From Azotobacter paspali (GTDB lineage: Bacteria > Pseudomonadota > Gammaproteobacteria > Pseudomonadales > Pseudomonadaceae), in the NCBI RefSeq assembly GCF_042434745.1, contig NZ_JBHLSS010000106.1: 32,718 bases of DNA. The stretch is one strand, 5' to 3'. Below are positions 1 to 7,734 of the stretch, piece by piece; within the stretch, counting starts at the first letter, position 1, and each line of letters begins with the position of its first letter. The notes under the pieces were generated by a model that was not told where the DNA came from, made no database searches, and saw only the letters and a program-made list of their open reading frames with translations. A program made the translations under genes and the position numbers.

Positions 1-98
1 GCATGGACGCCCCTTGTGCGACGACCCTCGGAGCGGCGCCGGAGCGAGGGAACCCCGGCGCAGCTGGGGCCGAATGATCGGGCGCGCTTTCTCTTTGG

Positions 99-174
99 TT
101 ACTTTCTCTTTGCGCGCGCCAAGAGAAAGTGACTCGGCCGAGGGGCCGAAACAGGAGGTATCCAGCCCCTCGGC
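99..174. repeat. Compound palindromic element (two hairpins) in a gene-free stretch
   Basis: Bases 1-302 hold no convincing gene. Within them are two perfect 10-bp stems. ACTTTCTCTT (101-110) pairs with AAGAGAAAGT (121-130) around a 10-base GC loop, and GCCGAGGGGC (137-146) pairs with GCCCCTCGGC (165-174). No T-tract follows either stem on either strand, so this looks more like a dispersed intergenic palindromic element than a classical terminator. It could still stop transcription coming out of the minus-strand gene that ends at 303. That elements of this style recur in Pseudomonas-type genomes is from memory and was not checked here. Confidence 0.6.
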
Positions 175-302
175 AAGCAGCCGATGCACCGGATTTGAAG
201 ACCAGGCCGGAACGACCAGGCACACAATCTTTCCACGCTGGCCGGCACATCGCCGGGGCCACCGCCTGGGAGTGAGAATCGAACGCCTGGGGCCGCGCCG
301 GA

Positions 303-470
303 TCAGCGCTTCTTCTTCGGCTTGCCGGCGGGCTTCTTCTTTTTCCCGGGCGGTAGCGGCAGGGCCTGTGCGAAAGCCTGGCGCACGTCGTTCAAGCGCT
401 TTTCGTGCAGGTCGTGGATGCGCTTGCTGCGCTCGCTGCTGAAATCGATCAGGTTATCGTCGGAACTCAT
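303..470 (-). CDS. Small basic conserved-type hypothetical protein (55 aa)
   Basis: I do not recognise a named family. The protein starts MSSDDNLIDF, has a charged, probably helical middle (ERSKRIHDLHEKRLNDVRQA), and ends in a lysine-rich tail with repeated KKK and GKPKKKR. The tail suggests nucleic-acid or ribosome contact, which is inference. The ATG at 470 overlaps the TGA of the AlkB-type gene (467-469) as ATGA, so the two are probably translated together. An in-frame start exists further upstream at 551, but the coupled ATG gives a protein without an odd alanine/glycine-rich leader. The short length and lack of motifs keep the function open. Confidence 0.6.
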   Translation of the reverse strand: MSSDDNLIDFSSERSKRIHDLHEKRLNDVRQAFAQALPLPPGKKKKPAGKPKKKR

Positions 471-1060
471 GGCTGCGGATGCACCTGGCGGAAGGTCAGA
501 TTCAGGCGCGGCGCGCAGGGCTTGCGCGTCTTCGCCACCCGATGCTGCCAATGATGCTGCGTCGCGCCGGCCATGACCAGCACGGAACCGTGTTCGAGCA
601 GCAGCGAATGCCCGATGCGCGTTTGTCCGACACGGCGCAAGTCGAAGCGCCGGGTGCCGCCCAAGCTAAGCGAAACGATCAGCGGATCGCGTCCCAACTC
701 GGCCTCGTCGTCGCTGTGCCAGCCCATGGAATCCCGACCGTCGCGGTAATGGTTGAGCAGCACGCCATTCAACGGTTGGCCGACGAGCGCCTCCAGAGCC
801 GCGCGGATCTCCACCAGGAGCGGTGTCCAGGACTGCGGCGGATGGGTCAACCCGGAATAGCCATAGGCGGCATCGCCGTACCAGGCGACCTGTCGCGGCA
901 CAAGATGAAGGCGTCCGTACAGCCGCACCTGCGGCTGTTCCCAGGGCGTCTCCACCAGCAGGCGGGCGAGCCAGCGGTCGACGATGGCGCCGTCCAGCCA
1001 AGTGGGCAAGTAGTGCAGCTTGGCATCGGGCAAATCGAACGGGGCGTCGAATAATGGCAT
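467..1060 (-). CDS. AlkB-family 2-oxoglutarate/Fe(II) dioxygenase (DNA/RNA alkylation repair type)
   Basis: A 197-residue member of the AlkB superfamily, which oxidatively removes alkyl groups from nucleic-acid bases using Fe(II), O2 and 2-oxoglutarate. The iron-binding triad is visible: H115 and D117 in GWHSDDE and H173 in HHWQHRV. The 2-oxoglutarate-binding arginines follow in RLNLTFR (R185, R191). The aromatic LYGRLHLVPRQVAWYGD block and the NHYRDGRDSMGWHSD stretch resemble the ALKBH2/3-like bacterial group more than E. coli AlkB. I chose the ATG at 1060 (MPLFDAPF) because family proteins begin near this point; an ATG at 1090 would add ten residues, and neither start has a strong Shine-Dalgarno site. 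The stop overlaps the start of the small basic gene. The gene is divergent from rapA across about 140 bp. Confidence 0.88.
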   Translation of the reverse strand: MPLFDAPFDLPDAKLHYLPTWLDGAIVDRWLARLLVETPWEQPQVRLYGRLHLVPRQVAWYGDAAYGYSGLTHPPQSWTPLLVEIRAALEALVGQPLNGVLLNHYRDGRDSMGWHSDDEAELGRDPLIVSLSLGGTRRFDLRRVGQTRIGHSLLLEHGSVLVMAGATQHHWQHRVAKTRKPCAPRLNLTFRQVHPQP

Positions 1061-1201
1061 GGCGAAGACGGCGGATCGCAAGGCGTTCATCCTATACCGG
1101 TGGAGGACTACGCTTTCTCATACAAATGCGCCGGCAGTCGACGTCGATCTACCCAGGGCATTCCGTTACCATAGCCGGCCTTTTTTACAGCGGAGACAGG
1201 C

Positions 1202-4051
1202 ATGGTGCAGCAATATCAACCGGGGCAACGCTGGATCAGCGACAGCGAGGCGGAACTCGGGCTCGGAACCATTCTTACCGCGGATGGCCGGTTGCTCACA
1301 GTGCTCTATCCGGCCACCGGTGAAACCCGCCAGTACGCCCAGCGCAACGCCCCCCTGACCCGCGTGCGCTTCGCCCCCGGCGACGAGATCACCCACTTCG
1401 ACGGCTGGAAGATGATCGTCCGCGAGGTCGAGGACCAGGGCGGCCTGCTCATCTACCACGGCCTCGACGCCCAGAACCAAGGGCGCAGCCTGCCGGAAAC
1501 CCAACTGTCCAACTTCATCCAGTTCCGCTTGGCCAGCGACCGCCTATTTGCCGGGCAGATCGACCCGTTGCCCTGGTTCGGCCTGCGCTATCACACCCTG
1601 GAACACCGCAGCAGCCTGCTGCAGTCCCCGCTCTGGGGCCTGGCCGGCGCCCGCGCCCAGCCGATCGCCCACCAGTTGCACATCGCCCGCGAGGTCGCCG
1701 ACCGCGTCAACCCGCGCGTGCTGCTGGCCGACGAGGTGGGTTTGGGCAAGACCATCGAGGCCGGCCTCATCATCCATCGGCAGTTGCTTTCCGGCCGCGC
1801 CAGCCGGGCGCTGATCCTGGTGCCGGAAAACCTCCAACACCAGTGGCTGGTGGAAATGCGCCGGCGCTTCAACCTGGAAGTGGCGCTGTACGACGCCGAA
1901 CGCTTCGCCGAAAGCGATGCCAGCAATCCCTTCGAGGACACCCAACTGGCGCTGGTCTCCCTGGAGTGGCTGACCGTCGCCGAGCACGCCCAAGACGCCG
2001 CCTTCGCCGCCGGCTGGGATCTTTTGGTAGTGGACGAGGCGCATCATCTGGTTTGGCATCCCGAGCAGCCGAGCGCCGAATACACGCTGGTCGAGCAACT
2101 CGCTCAGATCATCCCCGGCGTACTGCTGCTCACCGCCACTCCCGAACAGCTCGGCCAGGAGAGCCACTTCGCCCGTCTGCGCCTGCTCGACCCCGACCGC
2201 TTCCACGACCTCGAAGCCTTCCGCGCCGAGAGCGCCAACTACCGTCCGGTCGCCGAGGCGGTGCAGGAACTGCTCGACGAAGGCCGCCTCTCCGAGCGCG
2301 CCCACGCGGTCATCCGCGGCTTTCTCGGCGCCGAGGGCGAGGTGCTGCTCACCGCGCTCAACGATGGCGATATCCAAGCCGGCGCACGTCTGACCCGCGA
2401 ACTGCTCGACCGCCACGGCACCGGCCGGGTGCTGTTTCGCAACACCCGCGCCGCGGTACAGGGCTTCCCCGAGCGCCAGTTGCACCCCTATCCGCTACCG
2501 AGCCCGGCCGAGTATCTGGAACTGCCGATCGGCGAGCATGCCGACCTGTATCCGGAGGTCAGCTTCCAGGCCCGCCAGGAGGACGACAGCGAAGAGAACC
2601 GCTGGTGGCGCTTCGACCCACGCGTCGAATGGCTGATCGACACCCTGAAGATGCTCAAGAAGGTCAAGGTGCTGGTGATCTGCGCCCACGCCGAGACCGC
2701 ACTGGACCTGGAAGACGCCCTACGGGTGCGCTCCGGCATCCCGGCCACGGTGTTCCACGAGGGCATGAGTATCCTCGAACGCGACCGCGCGGCAGCCTGG
2801 TTCGCCGACGAGGAGTTCGGCGCCCAGGTGCTGATCTGCTCGGAAATCGGCAGCGAGGGCCGCAACTTCCAGTTCGCCCACCATCTGGTGATGTTCGACC
2901 TGCCGACCCATCCGGACCTGCTCGAACAGCGCATCGGCCGCCTCGATCGCATCGGCCAGAAACACGTCGTCCAGTTGCACGTGCCCTATCTGGAGAACAG
3001 CGCCCAGGAACGCCTGTTCCAGTGGTATCACCAGGCGCTGAACGCCTTCCTCGCCACCTGCCCTACCGGCAATGCCCTGCAGCACCGGTTCGGCCCGCAC
3101 CTGCTACCGTTGCTGGAAGGTGGCGACGACGACCAATGGCAGGAACTGCTGGATACCGCCCGCGCCGAACGCGAACGCCTGGAGAGCGAATTGCACGCTG
3201 GCCGCGACCGCCTGCTGGAACTCAACTCCCGCGGCGGCGGCGAAGGCGATGCGCTGGTCGAGGCCATCGACGAACAGGACGACCGGTACGCCCTGCCGAT
3301 CTATATGGAAGAGCTGTTCAACGCCTTCGGCATCGACAGCGAGGACCATTCGGAGAACGCGCTGATCCTGCGCCCCAGCGAAAAGATGCTCGACGCCAGC
3401 TTCCCGCTGGGCAGCGACGAGGCGGTGACCGTCACCTACGACCGCGCCCAGGCGCTGGCCCGCGAGGACATGCAGTTCCTCACCTGGGAGCATCCTATGG
3501 TGCAGGGTGGCATGGACCTGGTGCTGTCCGGCTCGATGGGCAACACCGCAGTGGCGCTGATCAAGAACAAGGCGCTCAAGCCCGGCACCGTGCTGCTCGA
3601 ACTGCTCTACGTTAGCGAAGTGGTGGCACCGCGTACCCTGCAGCTCGGCCGCTTCCTGCCGCCGCTGGCGCTGCGCTGCCTACTCGACGCCAACGGCAAC
3701 GACTTGGCGCCGAAGGTCGCCTTCGACACCCTCAACGACCAGTTGGAAAGCGTGCCGCGCGGCAGCGCCAACAAGTTCGTGCAGGCTCAGCGCGACGTAC
3801 TGGCCAAGCAGATCGACGCCGCCGAAGCCAAGGTCGCGCCGCGCCATGCCGAGCGCGTCGCCGAGGCCAGGCAGCGCCTCGCGGCCAGCCTCGACGAGGA
3901 GCTGGCCCGCCTGACCGCGCTCCGGGCGGTCAACCCGAGCGTGCGCGACAGCGAACTGGAAGCTTTGCGCCGCCAGCGCGAAGATGGCCTGGCCATGCTC
4001 GACAAGGCGGCCCTGCGCCTGGAGGCAATCCGTGTGATGGTCGCCGGCTGA
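1202..4051 (+). CDS. rapA: RNA polymerase recycling ATPase RapA (SWI2/SNF2 helicase-like)
   Basis: A 949-residue protein, the normal size for Pseudomonas RapA (HepA). It binds core RNA polymerase and uses ATP hydrolysis to release polymerase from stalled or post-termination complexes. Visible features are an N-terminal Tudor-like region (residues 1-110), Walker A DEVGLGKT (177-184), the DEAH box (278-281, VVDEAHHL), a TAT motif (LLLTATPEQ, about 315), and the helicase C-terminal lobe with SEIGSEGRNFQ and QRIGRLDRIGQ. A long charged C-terminal half completes the protein. The ATG at 1202 follows GGAG at a spacing of about seven bases. The gene stands alone: divergent from the AlkB-type gene and convergent with ligA. 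No frameshift or missing motif was seen. Confidence 0.97.
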   Translation: MVQQYQPGQRWISDSEAELGLGTILTADGRLLTVLYPATGETRQYAQRNAPLTRVRFAPGDEITHFDGWKMIVREVEDQGGLLIYHGLDAQNQGRSLPETQLSNFIQFRLASDRLFAGQIDPLPWFGLRYHTLEHRSSLLQSPLWGLAGARAQPIAHQLHIAREVADRVNPRVLLADEVGLGKTIEAGLIIHRQLLSGRASRALILVPENLQHQWLVEMRRRFNLEVALYDAERFAESDASNPFEDTQLALVSLEWLTVAEHAQDAAFAAGWDLLVVDEAHHLVWHPEQPSAEYTLVEQLAQIIPGVLLLTATPEQLGQESHFARLRLLDPDRFHDLEAFRAESANYRPVAEAVQELLDEGRLSERAHAVIRGFLGAEGEVLLTALNDGDIQAGARLTRELLDRHGTGRVLFRNTRAAVQGFPERQLHPYPLPSPAEYLELPIGEHADLYPEVSFQARQEDDSEENRWWRFDPRVEWLIDTLKMLKKVKVLVICAHAETALDLEDALRVRSGIPATVFHEGMSILERDRAAAWFADEEFGAQVLICSEIGSEGRNFQFAHHLVMFDLPTHPDLLEQRIGRLDRIGQKHVVQLHVPYLENSAQERLFQWYHQALNAFLATCPTGNALQHRFGPHLLPLLEGGDDDQWQELLDTARAERERLESELHAGRDRLLELNSRGGGEGDALVEAIDEQDDRYALPIYMEELFNAFGIDSEDHSENALILRPSEKMLDASFPLGSDEAVTVTYDRAQALAREDMQFLTWEHPMVQGGMDLVLSGSMGNTAVALIKNKALKPGTVLLELLYVSEVVAPRTLQLGRFLPPLALRCLLDANGNDLAPKVAFDTLNDQLESVPRGSANKFVQAQRDVLAKQIDAAEAKVAPRHAERVAEARQRLAASLDEELARLTALRAVNPSVRDSELEALRRQREDGLAMLDKAALRLEAIRVMVAG

Positions 4052-4079
4052 CCTCGCCCAGCGGCGGCGCGTCCATAGC

Positions 4080-4212
4080 GGATGGCCACCCCGTGGATGG
4101 CCACCCCGTGGAAAACGCTACGCGGTTTTCCAGCCAGATCCAGGCGATTCCATAGGTGGGAAACGGCCGCAGGCCTTTCCCGCCTGACGGAGGACGCTAC
4201 ACAGCTTCCTCC
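4080..4212. repeat. Cluster of palindromic repeats between convergent rapA and ligA
   Basis: The 177-bp gap between the two convergent genes is almost filled by structure. First comes a 15-bp unit, gatggccaccccgtg, twice in tandem (4081-4095 and 4096-4110). Then GGAAAAC and GTTTTCC arms flank a GC core (4110-4131). Next, AGGTGGGAAA (4154-4163) pairs with TTTCCCGCCT (4176-4185) with one G-T pair. Last, GGAGGA (4189-4194) pairs with TCCTCC (4207-4212). The 22-bp palindrome at 4110-4131 recurs at 31360-31381 with one base changed. It is best read as REP-like elements that may double as a bidirectional terminator; no strong T-tract is present. Confidence 0.7.
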
Positions 4213-4228
4213 CCGCTGCCGAAAGCAC

Positions 4229-6739
4229 TCAGCTCTCCAACTGCCCCAGCAACGCGAGGAAAGCCTCCTCGTCGAGCACCTTCACCCCGAGTTCGCCGGC
4301 CTTGACCAGCTTCGAGCCGGCGCCGGGACCGGCGACCACGCAAGCGGTCTTCGCCGAGACCGAGCCGGCCACCTTGGCGCCGAGGCTTTCCAGCCTCGCC
4401 TTGCCCTGCTCGCGGCTCATGGACTCCAGGGTGCCGGTCAGCACCCAGCTCTGCCCGGCCAGGGGCAGGCCCTCGGCACAGCGGCGCTCGCTTTCCCAGT
4501 GCATGCCGAATTCGCGCAATTGCGCCTCGATGGCGCGGGCGTGCTCGACGTTGGCGGGGACGGCGAAGAACTCGCGCAGCGCCTGCCGAGCCTTTTCCGA
4601 CAGCCCTTTGGTCGTGCTCAGGGTCAGCCAGTCTTGGCTAAGGCCGACCACCGCCTCCAGGCTGCCTGCCGCCTCGGCAAGCTTTTTCGCGCCGGTGGCG
4701 GCGATCCCCGGAATGTCCAGTTTGTCGAGCAGTTCGCCCAGGCTGGCGCAGGCGGCGAACTCCGCGTGCAATTCGCCTTCTTCCTGCAGTTTGACGCCAC
4801 GCGCCAGCAACTGCTCGATCACCGTGAGGTTGTGCTTGTCCCGGAAGAAGCTGTGGATCTCGTGGGCGACCTCCAGGCCGACGTCCGGCAGCCAGGTGAG
4901 CACCTCGGGCAGGGCCTTCTCGATACGCGCGAGCGAGCCGAGCGCGCGGGCCAGCAGCTTGGCGGTCTCCTCGCCGACATCGGGAATGCCCAGCGCGTAG
5001 ATGAAGCGCGCCAGGCTCGGCCGGCGGCTGGCGGCGATGGCCGCCAGCAGATTGTTGCTGGAAACCTCGGCGAAGCCGTCCAACACCACCAGTTGCTCGA
5101 AGGTCAGGATGTAGAGATCGGCCGGCGACTCCACCAGGCCGGTGTCCACCAGTTGTTCGACGATCCGCTCGCCGAGGCCGTCGATGTCCATGGCGCGTCG
5201 CGAGACAAAGTGAACGATCGCCTGCTTGAGCTGGGCCTGGCAGGCCAGGCGACCGACACAGCGGTAGATCGCTCCTTCGCTAACCGAGGCTCGTCCCTTT
5301 CCTCGCTTGATTAGTTGAGTACGCTCAACCTGCGATCCACATACCGGGCATTGAGCTGGAATGATCACTCTCTTGAAACGAACGCGGGAAATCCATTTCA
5401 ATGGGCGTATATAGGGCAGCAACTTTCGTATACAAGATTTCAGTGCACGGATATACGTGACCTTCCTGATTACCCGCCTTTTGGGACATTGATGCTTCGA
5501 TCTCTCGTTCTTTAATCGATCCTTCAAACTCACTTCTCTTGGGCGTCGCTCCACTACCACCTGCATGATCTGCGGAATCACGTCGCCGGCGCGGCGAACG
5601 ATCACCGTGTCGCCGATCATCACGCCGAGACGCGCCACTTCGTCCATGTTGTGCAGGGTGGCGTTGGACACGGTGACCCCGGCCACCTGTACCGGTTTCA
5701 GGCGCGCCACCGGGGTGATGGCGCCGGTCCGACCGACCTGGAACTCGACGCCGAGCAGTTCGGTGAGTTCCTCCTGGGCCGGGAACTTGTAAGCGATGGC
5801 CCAATGCGGGGTACGGGCGCGGAAACCCAGCTCGCGCTGCCAGTCCAGGCGATTGACCTTGAACACCACGCCATCGATGTCGTAGGCCAGGCCCTGGCGG
5901 CGCTCGCCGATGGCGCGGTAGTAGGCCAGGCAATCCTGAACGCTTCGCGCCAGTTGCAGTTCGCGACTGATCGGTAGGCCCCAATGCCTCAAGGCCTTGA
6001 GGAGGCTGATATGAGTTTGCGGCACCTCGGCCCCCTCGAAGCGACCGATCCCGTAGCCGCAGAACTCCAGCGGCCGGCCGGCGGTGATCTTCGGGTCGAG
6101 CTGGCGCAGGCTGCCGGCGGCGGCGTTGCGTGGGTTGGCGAAGGTCTTGCCGCCGCTCTCGATGGCACGGGCGTTGAGCGCCTCGAAGCCGGCGCGCGGC
6201 ATGTAGATCTCGCCGCGCACCTCCAGCACGGCCGGCCAGCCCTGGCCGTGCAGCCTGAGCGGAATGTTGCGCACGGTACGCACATTGGCGGTGATGTCCT
6301 CGCCGGTGCTGCCGTCGCCGCGGGTGGCGCCGCGCACCAGTTGGCCGTCCTCGTAGAGCAGGCTGACGGCCAAGCCGTCCAGCTTGGGCTCGCAACTGTA
6401 CTCCAGCGCCTCGATGCCGCGGTCCAGGCCTTTGCACACATTGCGGTCGAAATCGAGCAGATCTTCCTCGACGAAGGCATTGCCCAGGCTGAGCATGGGC
6501 AGTTCGTGGCGCACCTGACCGAAGGCCGCCAGCGCCTCGCCACCGACGCGCTGGGTCGGCGACTCCGGGGTGACCAGTTCGGGATGTTCGGCCTCAAGGG
6601 CCTTGAGCTCGTTGAACAGGCGATCATACTCGGCGTCCGGCACGCTCGGCATATCGAGCACGTAATAGCGGTAGTTGTGTTCGTCGATCTCTCTGCGCAG
6701 CCGGGCGATGCGTTCGGCGGCGGTCTGGGCGTCGGTCAT
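4229..6739 (-). CDS. ligA: NAD-dependent DNA ligase LigA with an unusual internal insertion
   Basis: LigA seals nicks in replication and repair using NAD+. The domains appear in order: Ia (HNYRYYVLDMPSVPDAEYD), the nucleotidyltransferase with adenylated K119 in EPKLDG, the OB fold (residues about 325-400), a four-Cys zinc finger (CPVCG...YRCVGRLAC), the HhH repeats, and a C-terminal BRCT domain (SWVLTGTLESMSREQGK). The start is the ATG at 6739 (MTDAQTAAERI), which matches the family; upstream in-frame codons give an unrelated leader. The protein is 836 residues against about 794 in P. aeruginosa as I recall it. The excess lies at about residues 405-455, just before the zinc finger, and is basic and AT-rich (see the separate entry). 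All catalytic and zinc-binding residues are intact, so the enzyme is probably functional. It is the last gene of the smc-zipA-ligA order. Confidence 0.96.
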   Translation of the reverse strand: MTDAQTAAERIARLRREIDEHNYRYYVLDMPSVPDAEYDRLFNELKALEAEHPELVTPESPTQRVGGEALAAFGQVRHELPMLSLGNAFVEEDLLDFDRNVCKGLDRGIEALEYSCEPKLDGLAVSLLYEDGQLVRGATRGDGSTGEDITANVRTVRNIPLRLHGQGWPAVLEVRGEIYMPRAGFEALNARAIESGGKTFANPRNAAAGSLRQLDPKITAGRPLEFCGYGIGRFEGAEVPQTHISLLKALRHWGLPISRELQLARSVQDCLAYYRAIGERRQGLAYDIDGVVFKVNRLDWQRELGFRARTPHWAIAYKFPAQEELTELLGVEFQVGRTGAITPVARLKPVQVAGVTVSNATLHNMDEVARLGVMIGDTVIVRRAGDVIPQIMQVVVERRPREVSLKDRLKNERSKHQCPKRRVIRKVTYIRALKSCIRKLLPYIRPLKWISRVRFKRVIIPAQCPVCGSQVERTQLIKRGKGRASVSEGAIYRCVGRLACQAQLKQAIVHFVSRRAMDIDGLGERIVEQLVDTGLVESPADLYILTFEQLVVLDGFAEVSSNNLLAAIAASRRPSLARFIYALGIPDVGEETAKLLARALGSLARIEKALPEVLTWLPDVGLEVAHEIHSFFRDKHNLTVIEQLLARGVKLQEEGELHAEFAACASLGELLDKLDIPGIAATGAKKLAEAAGSLEAVVGLSQDWLTLSTTKGLSEKARQALREFFAVPANVEHARAIEAQLREFGMHWESERRCAEGLPLAGQSWVLTGTLESMSREQGKARLESLGAKVAGSVSAKTACVVAGPGAGSKLVKAGELGVKVLDEEAFLALLGQLES
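5365..5525 (-). other. In-frame AT-rich insertion in ligA encoding a very basic linker
   Basis: After ...QVVVERRPREVSL the protein departs from the normal LigA pattern and returns at PAQCPVCGS, the first zinc-finger cysteines. The extra stretch of about 50 residues contains about 20 Lys/Arg and only two acidic residues. It has a periodic IR-x-L core (YIRALKS, CIRKLLP, YIRPLKW). The DNA is markedly richer in A+T than the surrounding ligA sequence, and no stop codon interrupts the frame. The boundaries are approximate because they rest on remembered family sequence, not on an alignment. Confidence 0.75.
5393..5455 (-). repeat. Three imperfect 21-bp tandem repeats inside the ligA insertion
   Basis: Reading the minus strand from 5455, three consecutive 21-base units encode YIRALKS, CIRKLLP and YIRPLKW. 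Units 1 and 3 agree at about 15 of 21 bases (both begin TATAT and share TGAAAT). Unit 2 (TGTATACGAAAGTTGCTGCC...) is more diverged. Because each unit is seven codons, repeat expansion keeps the ligA frame open. Confidence 0.6.
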
Positions 6740-6754
6740 GGCGATGGATTCCGG

Positions 6755-6782
6755 AAAACGAAAAGAGCAGCCGTGGCTGCTC
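6755..6782 (-). terminator. Terminator-like hairpin between zipA and ligA
   Basis: On the minus strand, GAGCAGCC pairs with GGCTGCTC (positions 6782-6765). TTTTCGTTTT follows at once (6764-6755), which fits an intrinsic terminator or attenuator. It sits in the 137-bp gap after the zipA stop (6877) and just upstream of the ligA ATG (6739), so it may reduce read-through into ligA. Confidence 0.55.
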
Positions 6783-6876
6783 GAAAAGGCACTGAAAGCG
6801 GCCGAAGGCGGTCTCGCAGCCCAGGGAAACCTCGCCACCTGGGCGCCGCCTCCCGGAGCCGGCAAAACGCCTGGGT

Positions 6877-7734
6877 TCAGCGCTTGTGGGTCAGTTGGCG
6901 GCGCTCGAAATCGGCGATCCGCTGGCGATAGTGCTCGATGGTCTGTGCGGTCATCACACTGCGCTGGTCGTCCTTCAGCTCGCCGTTCAGCTCCTTGGCC
7001 AGCTTGCGGGCGGCGGCCACCATGAGCTCGAAGGCCTGCTTGGGATGGCGCGGGCCGGGCAGGACGAGGAAGAAGCTGACCGCCCGGGTGGAGAAGTGGT
7101 CGATGTCGTCCAGGTCGAAGGTACCGGGCTTGAGGGCATTGGCCATGGAGAACAACACCTCGCCGTTGCCGGCCAGGCTCTCGTGGCGATGGAAGATGTC
7201 CTTCTCGCCGAAACGCAGGCCGCTTTCGAGGATGCTCTGCAGCAGCGCCGGCCCCTTGAACCCCTCTCCGTCCCGCGATACCACGATGATGACCAGGTAT
7301 TCCTCGATCGGCGGCAGCTCCCGCGGCTCGCTGCGCTCAAGCTGCTCGGCCTGACGCGACTCGAACCTCGGCTCCACCACGCGCAGCCTGGAGGCGGGCT
7401 CGGCAACGGCGGCATAGACCGGATCGTCGAGCTCCAGGCCGAAATCGTCCAGTTCGTCGTCGAGGCGCCGCCGGTTCAGCCCGCGAGCGCTCAGCGAGGG
7501 CAGGTCCTCCTCGTCCGGCTCGAAGCCGACTCCTTGCGGGAAATCGACCGACCGCGAGGGTCCCAGCGACTCGCTGTTTTCGCTGACCGTTTCAGGCGTA
7601 TCGGCGATTTTGCGCTCGAGCTTGAACTTGAGCTTGCCCTTGCTGCCCCGCATGCGCCGCCATCCGTCGAACAAGATGCCGCCGATGACGACGATGCCGA
7701 TGACGATCAGCCACTCACGCAGACCGATTTCCAT
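6877..7734 (-). CDS. zipA: Cell division protein ZipA
   Basis: A 285-residue divisome protein that tethers FtsZ polymers to the inner membrane. The N-terminus MEIGLREWLIVIGIVVIGGILFDGW... is a single membrane anchor (residues about 8-25) followed by a basic RRMRGSKGKLKFKLERK stretch. The middle is an acidic, Pro/Arg-rich linker. The C-terminal globular domain (about residues 140-270) is the FtsZ-binding fold, with EEYLVIIVVSRDGEGFKGPALLQSILESGLRFGE visible in two parts either side of the core. I placed the start at the ATG at 7734: AGGGG lies about ten bases upstream, while the in-frame GTG at 7743 is too close to it, and family members begin MEIGL. The gene lies between smc and ligA, as in Pseudomonas. 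Confidence 0.95.
   Translation of the reverse strand: MEIGLREWLIVIGIVVIGGILFDGWRRMRGSKGKLKFKLERKIADTPETVSENSESLGPSRSVDFPQGVGFEPDEEDLPSLSARGLNRRRLDDELDDFGLELDDPVYAAVAEPASRLRVVEPRFESRQAEQLERSEPRELPPIEEYLVIIVVSRDGEGFKGPALLQSILESGLRFGEKDIFHRHESLAGNGEVLFSMANALKPGTFDLDDIDHFSTRAVSFFLVLPGPRHPKQAFELMVAAARKLAKELNGELKDDQRSVMTAQTIEHYRQRIADFERRQLTHKR

Noticed and set aside
4082..5314. Long plus-strand open frame (410 codons) opposite the 3' part of ligA
   Set aside because: It is a GC-driven shadow on the opposite strand of an intact, recognisable ligase; no domain or ribosome site.
5315..5515. Plus-strand 66-codon frame across the AT-rich ligA segment
   Set aside because: No Shine-Dalgarno site or family look; the minus-strand LigA frame explains the sequence.
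5365..5525. Intein or self-splicing intron in ligA
   Set aside because: Far too short for an intein and lacking its Cys/Ser...HN/C motifs; no stop codons or intron-like fold; a translated insertion fits better.
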